Below are positions 7,863 to 16,399 of a DNA stretch of 39,161 bases, piece after piece. Both the position numbers and the translations under genes were made by a program. Origin of the DNA: Nocardiopsis salina YIM 90010 (lineage in GTDB: Bacteria > Actinomycetota > Actinomycetes > Streptosporangiales > Streptosporangiaceae); the NCBI RefSeq assembly GCF_000341025.1, contig NZ_ANBF01000133.1:30763-69923 (forward strand). Direction: 5' to 3'. The notes beneath the pieces are model-generated. The model saw only the letters and a list, made by a program, of their open reading frames with translations, made no database searches and was not told the origin of the DNA. Positions within the stretch are counted from its first letter, which is position 1, and each line of letters begins with the position of its first letter.

Positions 7863-9095
7863 TCAGCTCATCTCGTCCAGTGCCTTCTGAGCCTCAGCCA
7901 GCCACGAACGGCGCGCTTCCAGAGCCTCCTCGTGCTCCTTGGCCTTGCGCTCGTCGCCCTTGGCCCGCGCCTTCTCGAACTTGGACTCCAGGTCGGCGAT
8001 GGCCGAGGAGAGCTGGTCCACCGTGCCCTGGGCGCGGGCGCGCGCCTCGGGGCTGGTGCGCTCCCACTCGGCCTGCTCGTTCTGGCGCACGCCGTCCTCG
8101 ATCCGGCGGAAGGCGCCCTCGAGCTGGTCGCGCATGTCCCGGGGGAGCTGACCTGCTTCTTCCCAGGCCTCCTGGAACTCGCGCAGGCGCGTGCGCGCCC
8201 GGCGCGGGTCCTCGATCTGCGGGATCTCCGCCTTGGCCTGTTCCAGGATCTTCTCCTTGGCCTCGGCATTGACCCGCAGCTCCGCGTCGCGCTCGGCGAA
8301 GACCGCGTTGCGGGCGTCGAAGAACGTGTCCTGCGCGGCCTTGAACCGGGCCCACAGCTTGTCCTCGCTGGCACGGTCGGCGCGGCCGCTGGCCTTCCAC
8401 CGCTGCATGAGGTCGCGGTAAGCGCGGGCCGTCGGGCCCCAGTCCGTGGAGTGGCTCATCGACTCGGCCTCCACGACCAGGGCCTCCTTGGCCACACGCA
8501 CCTCGTCGCGCTGCTGGTCCAGGTTGGCGAAGTAGGCCTTGCGCCGCTTGGAGAAGGAGTTGCGTGCAGCCGACATCCGCTTCCACAGGGCCTGCTCGGT
8601 GGGGCGGTCGGCCCGGGGTGCCTTCTTCCATTCCTCGATGAGCTGCGACATGCGCTCGCTGCCGGACTTCCAGTGCGTGGTCTCGGCCGCGACCCGCTCG
8701 GCCTCGGCGACGATGCGCTCCTTTACGTCGCGCGCCTTGTCACGGGCCTGCTCCTGGGCCTGCTTCTGCTCGACCTTGCGCTCCTCGGCACGCTCGGCCA
8801 GCGTGTCCAGTCGCCGTGACAGCGAGTCCAGGTCACCGACGGCGTTGGCCTCGTTCACCGAGGCCCGCAGTTTGTCGATGCCGGCCATCGCCGACGAGGC
8901 CGACAGATCGGTGCTGCGCAGTCGCTTCTCCAGCAGCTCCACCTGGGTCACGAGGGAGTCGTACTTCTTGCGGAAGAAGGCCAGGGCCTCCTCCGGCGCG
9001 CCCGCCTGCCACGATCCGACGACCCGTTCGCCTTCGCTCGTGCGCACGTAGACCGTGCCGTCGTCGTCTACGCGGCCCCAAGGGTCCGTGGTCAC
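7863..9095 (-). CDS. DUF349 domain-containing coiled-coil protein
   Basis: A soluble, highly charged protein of 410 residues with no recognised enzyme motif. GTG 9095 is chosen because AGGAGG lies 5 bases upstream and the product then starts with a compact domain (TTDPWGRVDDDGTVYVRTSEGERVVGSW, about 1-30). After a helical stretch rich in Glu, Lys and Arg, DUF349 repeats appear. One starts at HWKSGSERMSQLIEEWK (about 138) and one at DWGPTARAYRDLMQRWK (about 215); both show the W-x-R/K-M/F pattern of the repeat, and a third, weaker copy follows. The C-terminus is continuous coiled coil. In related actinobacteria a DUF349 protein lies near an MBL hydrolase and aspS, as here, but its function is not known to me. 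Confidence 0.88.
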   Translation of the reverse strand: MTTDPWGRVDDDGTVYVRTSEGERVVGSWQAGAPEEALAFFRKKYDSLVTQVELLEKRLRSTDLSASSAMAGIDKLRASVNEANAVGDLDSLSRRLDTLAERAEERKVEQKQAQEQARDKARDVKERIVAEAERVAAETTHWKSGSERMSQLIEEWKKAPRADRPTEQALWKRMSAARNSFSKRRKAYFANLDQQRDEVRVAKEALVVEAESMSHSTDWGPTARAYRDLMQRWKASGRADRASEDKLWARFKAAQDTFFDARNAVFAERDAELRVNAEAKEKILEQAKAEIPQIEDPRRARTRLREFQEAWEEAGQLPRDMRDQLEGAFRRIEDGVRQNEQAEWERTSPEARARAQGTVDQLSSAIADLESKFEKARAKGDERKAKEHEEALEARRSWLAEAQKALDEMS

Positions 9096-9570
9096 CGTGT
9101 CCTCCTGCTGTCGTGGGCCCGTGTGCGGGCTCGGATCGTCGCGGCGTATGGCCCGATTCGTACGGGGAGCCGTTGTGCCCTGCACGATATCCCCAGGTTC
9201 CCCCGGGCCACGACGCGCCGTGTTCGCGAACAGGGACAGACGGAGCTGCGGTCTGCGCCCTGCGCCTCGTGCACCGGCGGGCCCTGCGCAACGGATCCGC
9301 GGATGCGCAGGTCGGGGCCGCGGGGCACATGGAGACGCTGACCAATATGGCATCACCGCGCGCTCTGGCAAAGAGGGCCCCCGTGCGCGGTGATCGAATG
9401 GTGATGTGTGCCAGAGGGTTCCCGCACCCCGGCGGGGAGCGGCCGGACCGGTCCCGGCCCGGCAGCGTGCTCGGTAGGCTCGGAACACGGAGGGCACAGG
9501 GGCGCCCGTGACGAGCCCCGTCCCTCATACACCCGACCTGGACACCGACCGAGGACAGGAAGTCATCCCC
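9096..9570. other. divergent intergenic region between the DUF349 and MBL genes
   Basis: No gene is apparent. It contains a 12-bp palindrome, TGTTCGCGAACA (9221-9232). A 10-bp inverted repeat, ATCACCGCGC (9352-9361) with GCGCGGTGAT (9385-9394), is spaced by 23 bases. A -10-like TAGGCT (9475-9480) faces the MBL gene, and TATCGT on the minus strand (9184-9189) may serve the DUF349 gene. All are candidates only. Confidence 0.4.
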
Positions 9571-10248
9571 GTGCTCATCGCCGCCCTTCCCTCCGGGCCC
9601 CTCGCCGCGAACTGTTACGTGCTCGCCCCGGCCGAGGGCGGTGAGTGCGTCGTCGTCGATCCCGGCCAGGAGGCTGCCGAGCAGGTCGACAAGGCCCTCG
9701 CCGAGTACCACCTCACCCCGGTCGCTGTGCTGCTCACGCACGGCCACTTCGACCACGTCTGGTCGGCAGCAGAGATCGCCGACGGGCGAGGTCTGCCCGT
9801 GTACTTGCACCCCGAGGACCGCGGCCTGCTCACCGAGCCCGCCGCCGGCGTGGACCCGGGTTTCGCTGCCCAGCTCTCCGCCCTCCTGGGCCCCGGGCCC
9901 TTCTCCGAGCCCGCGGACCTGCGCGAGGTGGCCGACGGCCGGCACCTCGAGCTCGCCGGCCTGAGGGTTGAGGTCCGGCACACCCCGGGCCACACCCCGG
10001 GCTCGGTCGTCTACACCGTCACCACCGAGGAGGGGGTGCCCGTCATGTTCGCGGGCGACCTGGTCTTCGCCGGCTCCATCGGGCGCACCGACTTCCCCGG
10101 GGGCGACACCGCGGCGATGGACCGCAGCCTCGCCGACGCCGTGCTCGCGCGCCCCGACACCACCCAGATCCTGCCGGGACACGGACCGGGCACGACCGTC
10201 GAGCGCGAGCGTGCAACCAACCCGTACCTGCGACAGGCCCCCGCGTGA
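9571..10248 (+). CDS. MBL-fold metallo-hydrolase (glyoxalase II-like)
   Basis: A zinc-dependent hydrolase of the metallo-beta-lactamase fold, 225 residues from this start. GTG 9571 gives the typical family N-terminus (LIAALPSGPLAANCYVLAP); GTG 9508 is an in-frame alternative adding 21 residues. Metal ligands are visible: THGHFDH (HxHxDH), the histidine in HTPGHTPGS, the aspartate in FAGDLVFAGSIGR, and the final histidine in LPGHGP. This set is typical of YcbL/GloB-like thioesterases, but the substrate cannot be told from sequence. A TAGGCT -10 lies at 9475. Related proteins often sit next to relA, ppi and hisS in actinobacteria; here the next gene is aspS. Confidence 0.88.
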   Translation: MLIAALPSGPLAANCYVLAPAEGGECVVVDPGQEAAEQVDKALAEYHLTPVAVLLTHGHFDHVWSAAEIADGRGLPVYLHPEDRGLLTEPAAGVDPGFAAQLSALLGPGPFSEPADLREVADGRHLELAGLRVEVRHTPGHTPGSVVYTVTTEEGVPVMFAGDLVFAGSIGRTDFPGGDTAAMDRSLADAVLARPDTTQILPGHGPGTTVERERATNPYLRQAPA

Positions 10249-10320
10249 GCCCGGTCGCGTCCTCCCGCGCGCCAGGACCGGACCTGCGGAGCGAGGCGGT
10301 GCGGGGTGGCGGTTGGCGGT

Positions 10321-10326
10321 AAGATC
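10321..10326 (+). promoter_or_regulatory. candidate -10 for aspS
   Basis: TAAGAT fits the actinobacterial TAnnnT -10 pattern, 93 bases before aspS, but no -35 match is seen. It is the best promoter candidate in the 170-base gap. Confidence 0.3.
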
Positions 10327-10418
10327 CCAGGTGTTCAAGGGGCATTCCAGAAGGCCGGTCCCTCTCGGGGTTCGCCGGCGCATTCGCTCAGCCGTGTAGT
10401 TAGTGGACTTGGTAACTC

Positions 10419-12188
10419 ATGCATCGTTACAGGACTCATTCGTGTGGTCAGCTCCGCAAGGAGCACGTCGGGCAGCAGGTGCGCCTCTCGGGCTGGGTGC
10501 ACAACCGCCGTGATCTCGGCGGTCTGCTCTTCGTGGACCTGCGCGACCACTACGGGGTCACGCAGATCACGGCCCGCCCCGAGTCCCCGGTGTTCGAGGA
10601 GCTCAGCCGGGTCCCCAAGGAGTCGGTCGTCCAGGTCACCGGTGAGGTCTCGGCCCGCGACGCCGAGAACGTCAACCCGAACCTGCCCACCGGTGAGATC
10701 GAGATCCAGGCCGCCGAGCTCGAGCTGCTCGGAAGCACAGAGGAACTGCCCCTGACGGTCTTCCCGGAGGACAACACCTCCGAGGAGCGCCGCCTCACCT
10801 ACCGCTTCCTCGACCTGCGCCGCGATCGCATGCACCGCAACGTCATGCTGCGCTCGCAGGTGGTCGCCTCCATCCGCCGCCGGATGACGGAGCTGGGCTT
10901 CGACGAGTTCCAGACCCCGATCCTCACCAGCTCCAGCCCCGAGGGAGCTCGCGACTTCCTGGTGCCCTCTCGCCTGCACCCGGGCCGCTTCTTTGCGCTG
11001 CCGCAGGCCCCGCAGCAGTTCAAGCAGATGTTGATGGTGGCCGGCTTCGACCGCTACTTCCAGATCGCGCCGTGCTTCCGCGACGAGGACAGCCGCGCCG
11101 ACCGCTCCCCGGGCGAGTTCTACCAGCTCGACGTCGAGATGAGCTTCGTGGAGCAGGACGACGTCTTCGAGATCATCGAGGACGTCATGACCGACACCTT
11201 CCGCGAGTTCTCGCAGGAGGGCTGGGAGATCACCTCCCCGTACCCGCGCATCCCCTACCGCGACGCCATGGAGTGGTACGGCACGGACAAGCCCGACCTG
11301 CGCGTGCCGATGAAGATGGTCGACGTCACCGAGCTGTTCGACCGCACCGACTTCCGCGCCTTCGCCGGCAAGAAGGTCCGCGCCCTGGCCGTGCCCGGGG
11401 TACAGGACCAGCCGCGCAAGTTCTTCGACGGCATCGGCGACTACGCCGTGGAGCAGGGAGCCAAGGGTCTGGCCTGGCTCAAGGTCGGCGAGGACGGCGA
11501 ACTGACCGGTCCGATCGCCAAATTCGTCGGCGAGATCAGCGACGACCTGCTCGCCGTGCTGGGCGCCGGGCCCGGGACGGGCCTGTTCTTCTGTGCGAGC
11601 GAGAAGGACGAGGAGATCAACCGCATCATGGCGCCGGTGCGCGTCGAGGCGGGCAAGCGTGCAGGGCACTTCGAGGAGAAGGCTTACCGGTTCTGCTGGA
11701 TCGTCGACTTCCCGATGTTCGAGCGTACCGACGACGGCCACATCGAGTTCAGCCACAACCCCTTCTCCATGCCCCAGGGCGGGATGGACGCGCTCCTCAA
11801 CAAGGACCCGCTGGAGATTCTGGCCTGGCAGTACGACATCGTCTGCAACGGTGTGGAACTGTCCTCGGGCGCGATCCGTAACCACTCGCCCGAGATCATG
11901 TACAAGGCCTTCGACATCGCCGGCTACGACAAGGACGACGTCGAGGCCGAGTTCGGCGGCATGCTCAAGGCCCTGAAGTTCGGCGCCCCGCCGCACGGTG
12001 GTATCGCGCCCGGTATCGACCGCATCGTGATGCTCCTGGCCGACGAGCCCAACATTCGTGAGACCATCGCGTTCCCGCTCAACCAGAACGCGCAGGACCT
12101 CATGATGGGCGCACCCTCGGACGTTTCGGAGCAGCAGCTGCGCGATGTGCACATCCGTTCGGTGCTGCCCCCCGAGACCAAGAAGTAG
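10419..12188 (+). CDS. aspS: aspartyl-tRNA synthetase
   Basis: A bacterial class IIb synthetase of 589 residues that charges tRNA-Asp. The anticodon-binding OB domain is at 1-110 ([21 protein letters not shown]). The catalytic core shows motif 2 ([22 protein letters not shown]) and motif 3 ([14 protein letters not shown]), with the bacterial GAD insertion between them. ATG 10419 has only a weak ribosome-binding site but gives the correct N-terminus. The start [13 protein letters not shown] and the motif 2 sequence resemble alphaproteobacterial-type enzymes more than the usual actinobacterial MIRTHEAG type. Residue 33 is Leu, where non-discriminating enzymes have His, which favours an enzyme specific for tRNA-Asp. 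A 26-bp palindromic terminator follows. Confidence 0.95.
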   Translation: MHRYRTHSCGQLRKEHVGQQVRLSGWVHNRRDLGGLLFVDLRDHYGVTQITARPESPVFEELSRVPKESVVQVTGEVSARDAENVNPNLPTGEIEIQAAELELLGSTEELPLTVFPEDNTSEERRLTYRFLDLRRDRMHRNVMLRSQVVASIRRRMTELGFDEFQTPILTSSSPEGARDFLVPSRLHPGRFFALPQAPQQFKQMLMVAGFDRYFQIAPCFRDEDSRADRSPGEFYQLDVEMSFVEQDDVFEIIEDVMTDTFREFSQEGWEITSPYPRIPYRDAMEWYGTDKPDLRVPMKMVDVTELFDRTDFRAFAGKKVRALAVPGVQDQPRKFFDGIGDYAVEQGAKGLAWLKVGEDGELTGPIAKFVGEISDDLLAVLGAGPGTGLFFCASEKDEEINRIMAPVRVEAGKRAGHFEEKAYRFCWIVDFPMFERTDDGHIEFSHNPFSMPQGGMDALLNKDPLEILAWQYDIVCNGVELSSGAIRNHSPEIMYKAFDIAGYDKDDVEAEFGGMLKALKFGAPPHGGIAPGIDRIVMLLADEPNIRETIAFPLNQNAQDLMMGAPSDVSEQQLRDVHIRSVLPPETKK

Positions 12189-12216
12189 CCGGGGGAGCCG
12201 CCGGTGACGGTGAAGA

Positions 12217-12242
12217 GGGGCGGTGCGCATGCGCACCGCCCC
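12217..12242. terminator. 26-bp palindromic terminator between aspS and the zinc-finger gene
   Basis: The halves 12217-12229 and 12230-12242 are exact reverse complements. The palindrome lies between the aspS stop and the convergent zinc-finger gene stop, so it can serve both strands. Confidence 0.75.
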
Positions 12243-12259
12243 TGCGTGTCCGGTCGGGG

Positions 12260-12400
12260 TCAGCGTTTGGCGGCCCCGCACTGCTGGCAGCAGATGTCCT
12301 CGTCGTCGGGGTTGCTGTGCTCGCACAGGCGGCAGGTCCAGTTCCGGAGCGTGCTGTCGTGCCGCGGGCGCGGAAGAGCGGGCACGTGTGGCCGGCGCAT
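12260..12400 (-). CDS. 46-residue RanBP2-type zinc-finger protein
   Basis: A very small basic protein. From ATG 12400 (GAGG 6 bases upstream on the minus strand) it has a basic proline-rich head (MRRPHVPALPRPRHDST). One zinc-ribbon module follows: NWTCRLCEHSNPDDEDICCQQCG. Trp, then Cys-x2-Cys, three residues, Asn, then a second cysteine pair matches the RanBP2/NZF pattern closely, with one extra cysteine. Such fingers bind ubiquitin or single-stranded RNA in eukaryotes. The role of short bacterial versions is not known to me; RNA or protein binding is inference. It is convergent with aspS and shares its palindromic terminator. The high quality of the motif argues that the reading frame is real. 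Confidence 0.75.
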   Translation of the reverse strand: MRRPHVPALPRPRHDSTLRNWTCRLCEHSNPDDEDICCQQCGAAKR

Positions 12401-12785
12401 GGGGATCCTCGGAGGTAGGAAAAGTGTTTCTCTTGCGCTTCCCTCCTCGAGAGAACTTGAACCTTCCCCAAACGGCCACAAAGCTCTGTCGGTAATAAAC
12501 CGGACACCTTTGTGTCTCGGAAAACGGCCGAAACCGGCCGCGCCCCCTTGTTGCGGATGCGACGGGGGTCCTTCATCCCCTAGCGTTGAGCGCGAATCGC
12601 CCTTTCGTGCCGCGATGCGCCGGTGTGTCACTCGAGAACACCGCGCACGAGCGGACACGGATTCTTTTCGTGGGGCGGCGCGGGTCTGTTCGGGCCCGCC
12701 GTATCACGCGGGTGCAACGATCCCGGTTCCGCCCTAGGTCGGTCCAGCTCGCTCGCCGGTGTTCCCGGCAGCCCTGAGCCCGACT

Positions 12786-12810
12786 CCGGTACGGGGCCGC
12801 CCCGTACCGG
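12786..12810 (+). terminator. orphan strong hairpin
   Basis: CCGGTACGGGG (12786-12796) pairs perfectly with CCCCGTACCGG (12800-12810) around a 3-base loop. No gene on either strand ends near it, so it may end an unrecognised small transcript or terminate antisense transcription. Confidence 0.5.
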
Positions 12811-12889
12811 GGCCGCAACGGCCGCCCCGCGCCCCGCCGTGCTTCCGGCCGGTCCCGAGACGCCCCGGGGCGGTCTTTGCCTCGGACAC

Positions 12890-12914
12890 TAGAATGAACC
12901 GATCGGAACGTTCC
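12890..12914 (+). promoter_or_regulatory. candidate promoter and operator of the SpoIIE-type gene
   Basis: TAGAAT (12890-12895) is a good -10. The perfect 10-bp palindrome GGAACGTTCC (12905-12914) covers the expected start of transcription. The leader would be about 70 bases. Binding by a repressor is inference. Confidence 0.4.
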
Positions 12915-12975
12915 CAACGGGTGGCCGCGTCAGACGCGGGTGTGACGTCCGAGACGACATGAGGATGAGTCATAC

Positions 12976-14988
12976 GTGAACCGAATGCGCGCCTCAGGCG
13001 ATGGCTCCGAAACCGTGCTCGCGGGAGCGTTCGAACACGCCCCCGAACCGATGGTGCTCTCCCGCACCGACGGCACCGTCGTGCGCGCCAACGGGGCTTT
13101 CGCCGATCTCTTCGGGGACCCGGCCGGGCTTGAGGGGCGAGTGTGGCACGAACTCCTGGACGGCGACGACGCCCAACGCGGGGCCGCCCTGCACGCCGAG
13201 GCACTGAACGGAGACTGGGGGCGCAGGGTACGCCTGCGCCTGGCCCCCGCGGGGCATTCCGCCCGCATGGCCGAGGTCGAGCTGCGCCCGGTGCCCGAAC
13301 AGGACCGCCTCGTCGTCCTCACCCACCTGCTGTCCCCGGAGGAGACGGACCTGCGTGTGGTCGGTGAACTGCGCACCGACAACTCCGACTCCGTGCTGTG
13401 GAGCCTGGACCTGAGCACCGGCTGCATGCGCGAACTCTTCGGCCCCACCCCCCTCGGCGCCCTCCTGGCCGGAAACGAACCCGAGCTCGAACACCTCCTC
13501 GAACGGGTCCACGCCGACGACGTCGCCCGGGTGCGCGACGCCCTCGCGGGCGCCTTCGAGGGCCGTGACTACGAACAGCGCTTCCGGGTCTTCGACCGCC
13601 TCGGCGACGAACGCTCCCTGCACGTACGGGCACGTTTCGTGCCGGGCGACCCCGACCGTCTCGTGGGCATCGTCGACGACGTCACCGAACACGTGCAGCT
13701 CGTGCGCCGCCTGGCCGACCGCCGCCGCACCGAGGCCGAACACGGGCGCCTGGTCACCGAGCTGTCTTCGAAGCTGGTCTCGGCGACCACCGTCGACGAG
13801 GTCATGGACCTGCTCAGCGAGGAGTTCCTGCCGATCTTCGGCGGGTACCACGCCGTCGCCCTCTACGTGGAGAACGGCCTGCTGCGCACCTCGCCCAGCG
13901 CCCGCGAGCGCGGGAACACCGACATCATAGACGGACGCCGGGCCGACGACACCGACTACCCGATGGGCGCGGTCATCCAGGACCGCCAGCCGCGCTTCTT
14001 CGAGAGCCGTGCCGAGGTCGTCAGCCGCTTCCCGTCCGCGGTCGAGCTGCTGCGCAACACGGGCAAGTCCCAGGCCTGGGCGACCGTGCCGATCTTCGGT
14101 GACAGCAGGATCGCGCTCGGCGTGTGGCAGATGGTCTGGGATCGCCCCCACCACGCCAGCCGCGACGAGCGAGCCCTGATGCTCACCTTCGCCGGGCTGG
14201 CCGGCCAGGCCCTGCAGCGCATCAAGGCTCAGCAGGCCGAGCTCGAACTCGCCGACGCGGTGCAGCGGCGCATGCTGCCCCGCCAGGTGGCAAGCTTTCC
14301 GGACATGGACATCGCCACCAAGTACCTGCCCTCGCGCGCGGACTGGCGCATCTGCGGGGACTTCTACGACGTCATCGAGCTGCCCGAGAACAAGGTCGGT
14401 CTGCTCGTCGGCGACGTGCAGGGCCACGGCGTCGAGGCCGCGGCCGCGATGGGCCAGATCCGTGTGGCCTTCCGCGCCTACGCCACGAACCAGTCCGACC
14501 CCGGGGTGGTGCTGGGCGAGACCAACCGCCTGCTCGCCGAGACCGGGGAGATCGTCTTCGCCACCTGCGGATACCTCGTGGTCGACCGCGAGACCGGCGT
14601 CATGCAGGCCGCATGGGCCGGACAGCCGCCCGTGGTCCTGGCCGCCGGCGGTGGTTACCGCGTCTGGGAACCCGAGACCGGACCTCCCCTGGGTGTGATG
14701 CCCGACACCGAGTACACCGTCACCACCAGCGTGCTCGCCCCCGACACCACACTGCTGCTGTGTTCCGACGGCCTCGTGGAGAGTTCCGACGTCACCATGC
14801 AGGACGGTCTGGCCGCGGTCGGTCAGGCGCTGTCCGAGCACGCGGCCAACCCCAAGGAGGCCGCCCACGTGCTCGCCGACATGGCACCCGCCGGACGCGG
14901 CGACGACATCGCGCTCCTGATCACCCGCATGACCCGGTCGGTGCCCAGCGACCCGGAGACCTTCTCCACCGCCGTCCCCGCGACCTGA
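12976..14988 (+). CDS. PAS-GAF-PP2C (SpoIIE-type) serine/threonine phosphatase
   Basis: A multidomain signalling protein of 670 residues with no membrane segment. An N-terminal PAS domain (about 15-120) is followed by a PAS-like region (about 130-235, ending [16 protein letters not shown]). A GAF domain (about 265-415) and a PPM-type phosphatase domain (about 425-655) follow. Metal-binding aspartates are present: Asp462 in CGDFYD, Asp480 in GDVQGHG, Asp598 in CSDGLVE, and Asp643/644 in GRGDDIALL, so it should be active. Such phosphatases usually act on anti-anti-sigma (STAS) proteins, but no partner gene lies nearby. GTG 12976 is chosen over ATG 12985, with GAGGATGAG upstream. The next gene, rarA, starts 34 bases later. 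Confidence 0.9.
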   Translation: MNRMRASGDGSETVLAGAFEHAPEPMVLSRTDGTVVRANGAFADLFGDPAGLEGRVWHELLDGDDAQRGAALHAEALNGDWGRRVRLRLAPAGHSARMAEVELRPVPEQDRLVVLTHLLSPEETDLRVVGELRTDNSDSVLWSLDLSTGCMRELFGPTPLGALLAGNEPELEHLLERVHADDVARVRDALAGAFEGRDYEQRFRVFDRLGDERSLHVRARFVPGDPDRLVGIVDDVTEHVQLVRRLADRRRTEAEHGRLVTELSSKLVSATTVDEVMDLLSEEFLPIFGGYHAVALYVENGLLRTSPSARERGNTDIIDGRRADDTDYPMGAVIQDRQPRFFESRAEVVSRFPSAVELLRNTGKSQAWATVPIFGDSRIALGVWQMVWDRPHHASRDERALMLTFAGLAGQALQRIKAQQAELELADAVQRRMLPRQVASFPDMDIATKYLPSRADWRICGDFYDVIELPENKVGLLVGDVQGHGVEAAAAMGQIRVAFRAYATNQSDPGVVLGETNRLLAETGEIVFATCGYLVVDRETGVMQAAWAGQPPVVLAAGGGYRVWEPETGPPLGVMPDTEYTVTTSVLAPDTTLLLCSDGLVESSDVTMQDGLAAVGQALSEHAANPKEAAHVLADMAPAGRGDDIALLITRMTRSVPSDPETFSTAVPAT

Positions 14989-15010
14989 CACGCCGGCCGT
15001 ACGCCTCGCC

Positions 15011-15025
15011 TACCCTGGAGGGGTG
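15011..15025 (+). promoter_or_regulatory. leaderless-type promoter at rarA
   Basis: TACCCT (15011-15016) fits TAnnnT and lies 6 bases before GTG 15023, so transcription would begin at the start codon. GGAGGG sits directly against the GTG, too close to serve as a normal ribosome-binding site. Confidence 0.5.
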
Positions 15026-16354
15026 TCCGAAACACTGTTCGACGACGCCGGGGCCGAGGCCGCCAAGGGCCAGGAACCCCTGCCCGTCCGCATGCGACCG
15101 CGCGACCTCGACGAAGTTGCGGGACAACGCCACCTGCTGGGTGATGGCAGCCCCCTGCGCCGTCTGGTCGAGGACGACGCGCCCATGTCGGTCTTCCTGT
15201 GGGGGCCGCCCGGCACCGGTAAGACCACCCTGGCCAGCGTGGTCAGCCGGGTGACCCGTCGCCGCTTCGTCGAGCTGTCCGCGGTCAACGCCGGGGTCAA
15301 GGACGTCCGTACGGTCGTTGACGAGGCCCGGCGGCGCCTGGGCATGCACGGCACCCGCACCCTGCTGTTCGTCGACGAGGTGCACCGCTTCAACAAGACC
15401 CAGCAGGACGCCCTGCTCCCGGCGGTCGAGAACCGCTGGGTGAGCTTCATCGGCGCCACGACCGAGAACCCGTTCTTCTCCGTGGTCAGCCCGCTGCTGT
15501 CGCGTTCGCTGCTGCTGACCCTGGAGTCCCTCGAGGACGATGACGTGCGCCTGCTCCTGCAACGCGCCCTGACCGAGGAACGCGGCCTCGACGGGAGCCA
15601 CGAGCTCACCGATGAGGCCACCGAACACGTGGTGCGCCTGGCCGGGGGTGACGGGCGCCGGTCCCTGACCTATCTCGAGGCGGCCGCGCTCGTGGCAGGT
15701 CCCGCGCAGGACGGTCCCCGCACCATCACCGCCGAAGACGTCGAGCGCGCCGTGGACCGCCACGCCGTGCGCTACGACCGCTCCGGTGACCAGCACTACG
15801 ACGTCATCAGTGCCTTTATCAAGAGCATGCGAGGCAGTGACCCCGACGCCGCCCTGCACTACCTGGCGCGCATGATCGAGGCCGGCGAGGACCCGCGCTT
15901 CATCGCCCGCCGGCTCGTGGTGCACGCCAGCGAGGACGTCGGCATGGCCGACCCCACCGCCCTGCAGACCGCGGTGGCCGCGGCCCAGTCCGTGGAACTC
16001 ATCGGCCTGCCCGAGGCGCGCATCAACCTCGCCCAGGCCGTGATCCACATCAGCCTGGCGCCCAAGTCCAACGCCGTGATCACCGCGATCGACGAGGCCA
16101 TGGCGGACGTGCGCTCGGGCCGGGCCGGGGCCGTGCCCGCACACCTGCGCGACGGCCACTACAAGGGCGCCGCCGACCTCGGGCACGGCAAGGGGTACCG
16201 CTACGCACACGACTACCCGGGCGGGGTCGCCCCGCAGCAGCACGCGCCCGAGGGGCTGACCGGGCGCGAGTACTACCGGCCCACCGGACACGGCACCGAG
16301 CGCCGGTTCTCCGAGGTTCTGTCCCGCATCAAGGATGTGCTGCGCGGCGGCTGA
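15023..16354 (+). CDS. rarA: replication-associated recombination protein A (MgsA/Rad17-like AAA ATPase)
   Basis: A 443-residue AAA+ ATPase of the clamp-loader clade that acts at stalled replication forks. The start (MSETLFDD...[22 protein letters not shown]) is typical. Walker A is GPPGTGKT (61-68) and Walker B is [12 protein letters not shown] (114-125). Sensor 1 is [12 protein letters not shown], and [11 protein letters not shown] is in the lid. The C-terminal MgsA-type domain has the signatures [25 protein letters not shown] and EDVGMADP. Length and domains are complete. It lies between a PP2C phosphatase and a convergent kinase-fold gene; in other actinobacteria rarA also lies near alaS. 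Confidence 0.95.
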   Translation: MSETLFDDAGAEAAKGQEPLPVRMRPRDLDEVAGQRHLLGDGSPLRRLVEDDAPMSVFLWGPPGTGKTTLASVVSRVTRRRFVELSAVNAGVKDVRTVVDEARRRLGMHGTRTLLFVDEVHRFNKTQQDALLPAVENRWVSFIGATTENPFFSVVSPLLSRSLLLTLESLEDDDVRLLLQRALTEERGLDGSHELTDEATEHVVRLAGGDGRRSLTYLEAAALVAGPAQDGPRTITAEDVERAVDRHAVRYDRSGDQHYDVISAFIKSMRGSDPDAALHYLARMIEAGEDPRFIARRLVVHASEDVGMADPTALQTAVAAAQSVELIGLPEARINLAQAVIHISLAPKSNAVITAIDEAMADVRSGRAGAVPAHLRDGHYKGAADLGHGKGYRYAHDYPGGVAPQQHAPEGLTGREYYRPTGHGTERRFSEVLSRIKDVLRGG

Positions 16355-16394
16355 GCCGCGCCGCGGTGGCGTGCCCCTGGAACGCGCGGGGCGC
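16342..16394. terminator. hairpins between rarA and the convergent kinase-fold gene
   Basis: GCGCGGC (16342-16348) pairs with GCCGCGC (16355-16361), with the rarA stop codon in the loop. GTGCCCC (16371-16377) pairs with GGGGCGC (16388-16394). Either can end transcription on both strands. Confidence 0.5.
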
Positions 16395-16399
16395 CCGGG

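Larger units (their letters stand above)
12401..12975. other. 575-base gap upstream of the SpoIIE-type gene
   Basis: The left part is less GC-rich and should hold the minus-strand promoter of the zinc-finger gene. An inverted repeat, GACAC-CTTT-GTGTC (12503-12516), lies between TTTCCG-like and TTTATT-like boxes on the minus strand. A strong hairpin sits at 12786-12810. The right end has TAGAAT (12890-12895) followed by GGAACGTTCC (12905-12914). No convincing coding frame is seen; the short frames are arginine-rich and lack ribosome-binding sites. Confidence 0.4.

Noticed and set aside
10335-12479. 714-codon open frame antisense to aspS
   Set aside because: It is the reverse-strand shadow of a high-GC gene. 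aspS is a clear match on the plus strand and the antisense product has no recognisable motif.
12586-12777. 63-codon frame ending just before the orphan hairpin
   Set aside because: TTG start, no ribosome-binding site and a very arginine-rich product. A noncoding transcript explains the hairpin better.
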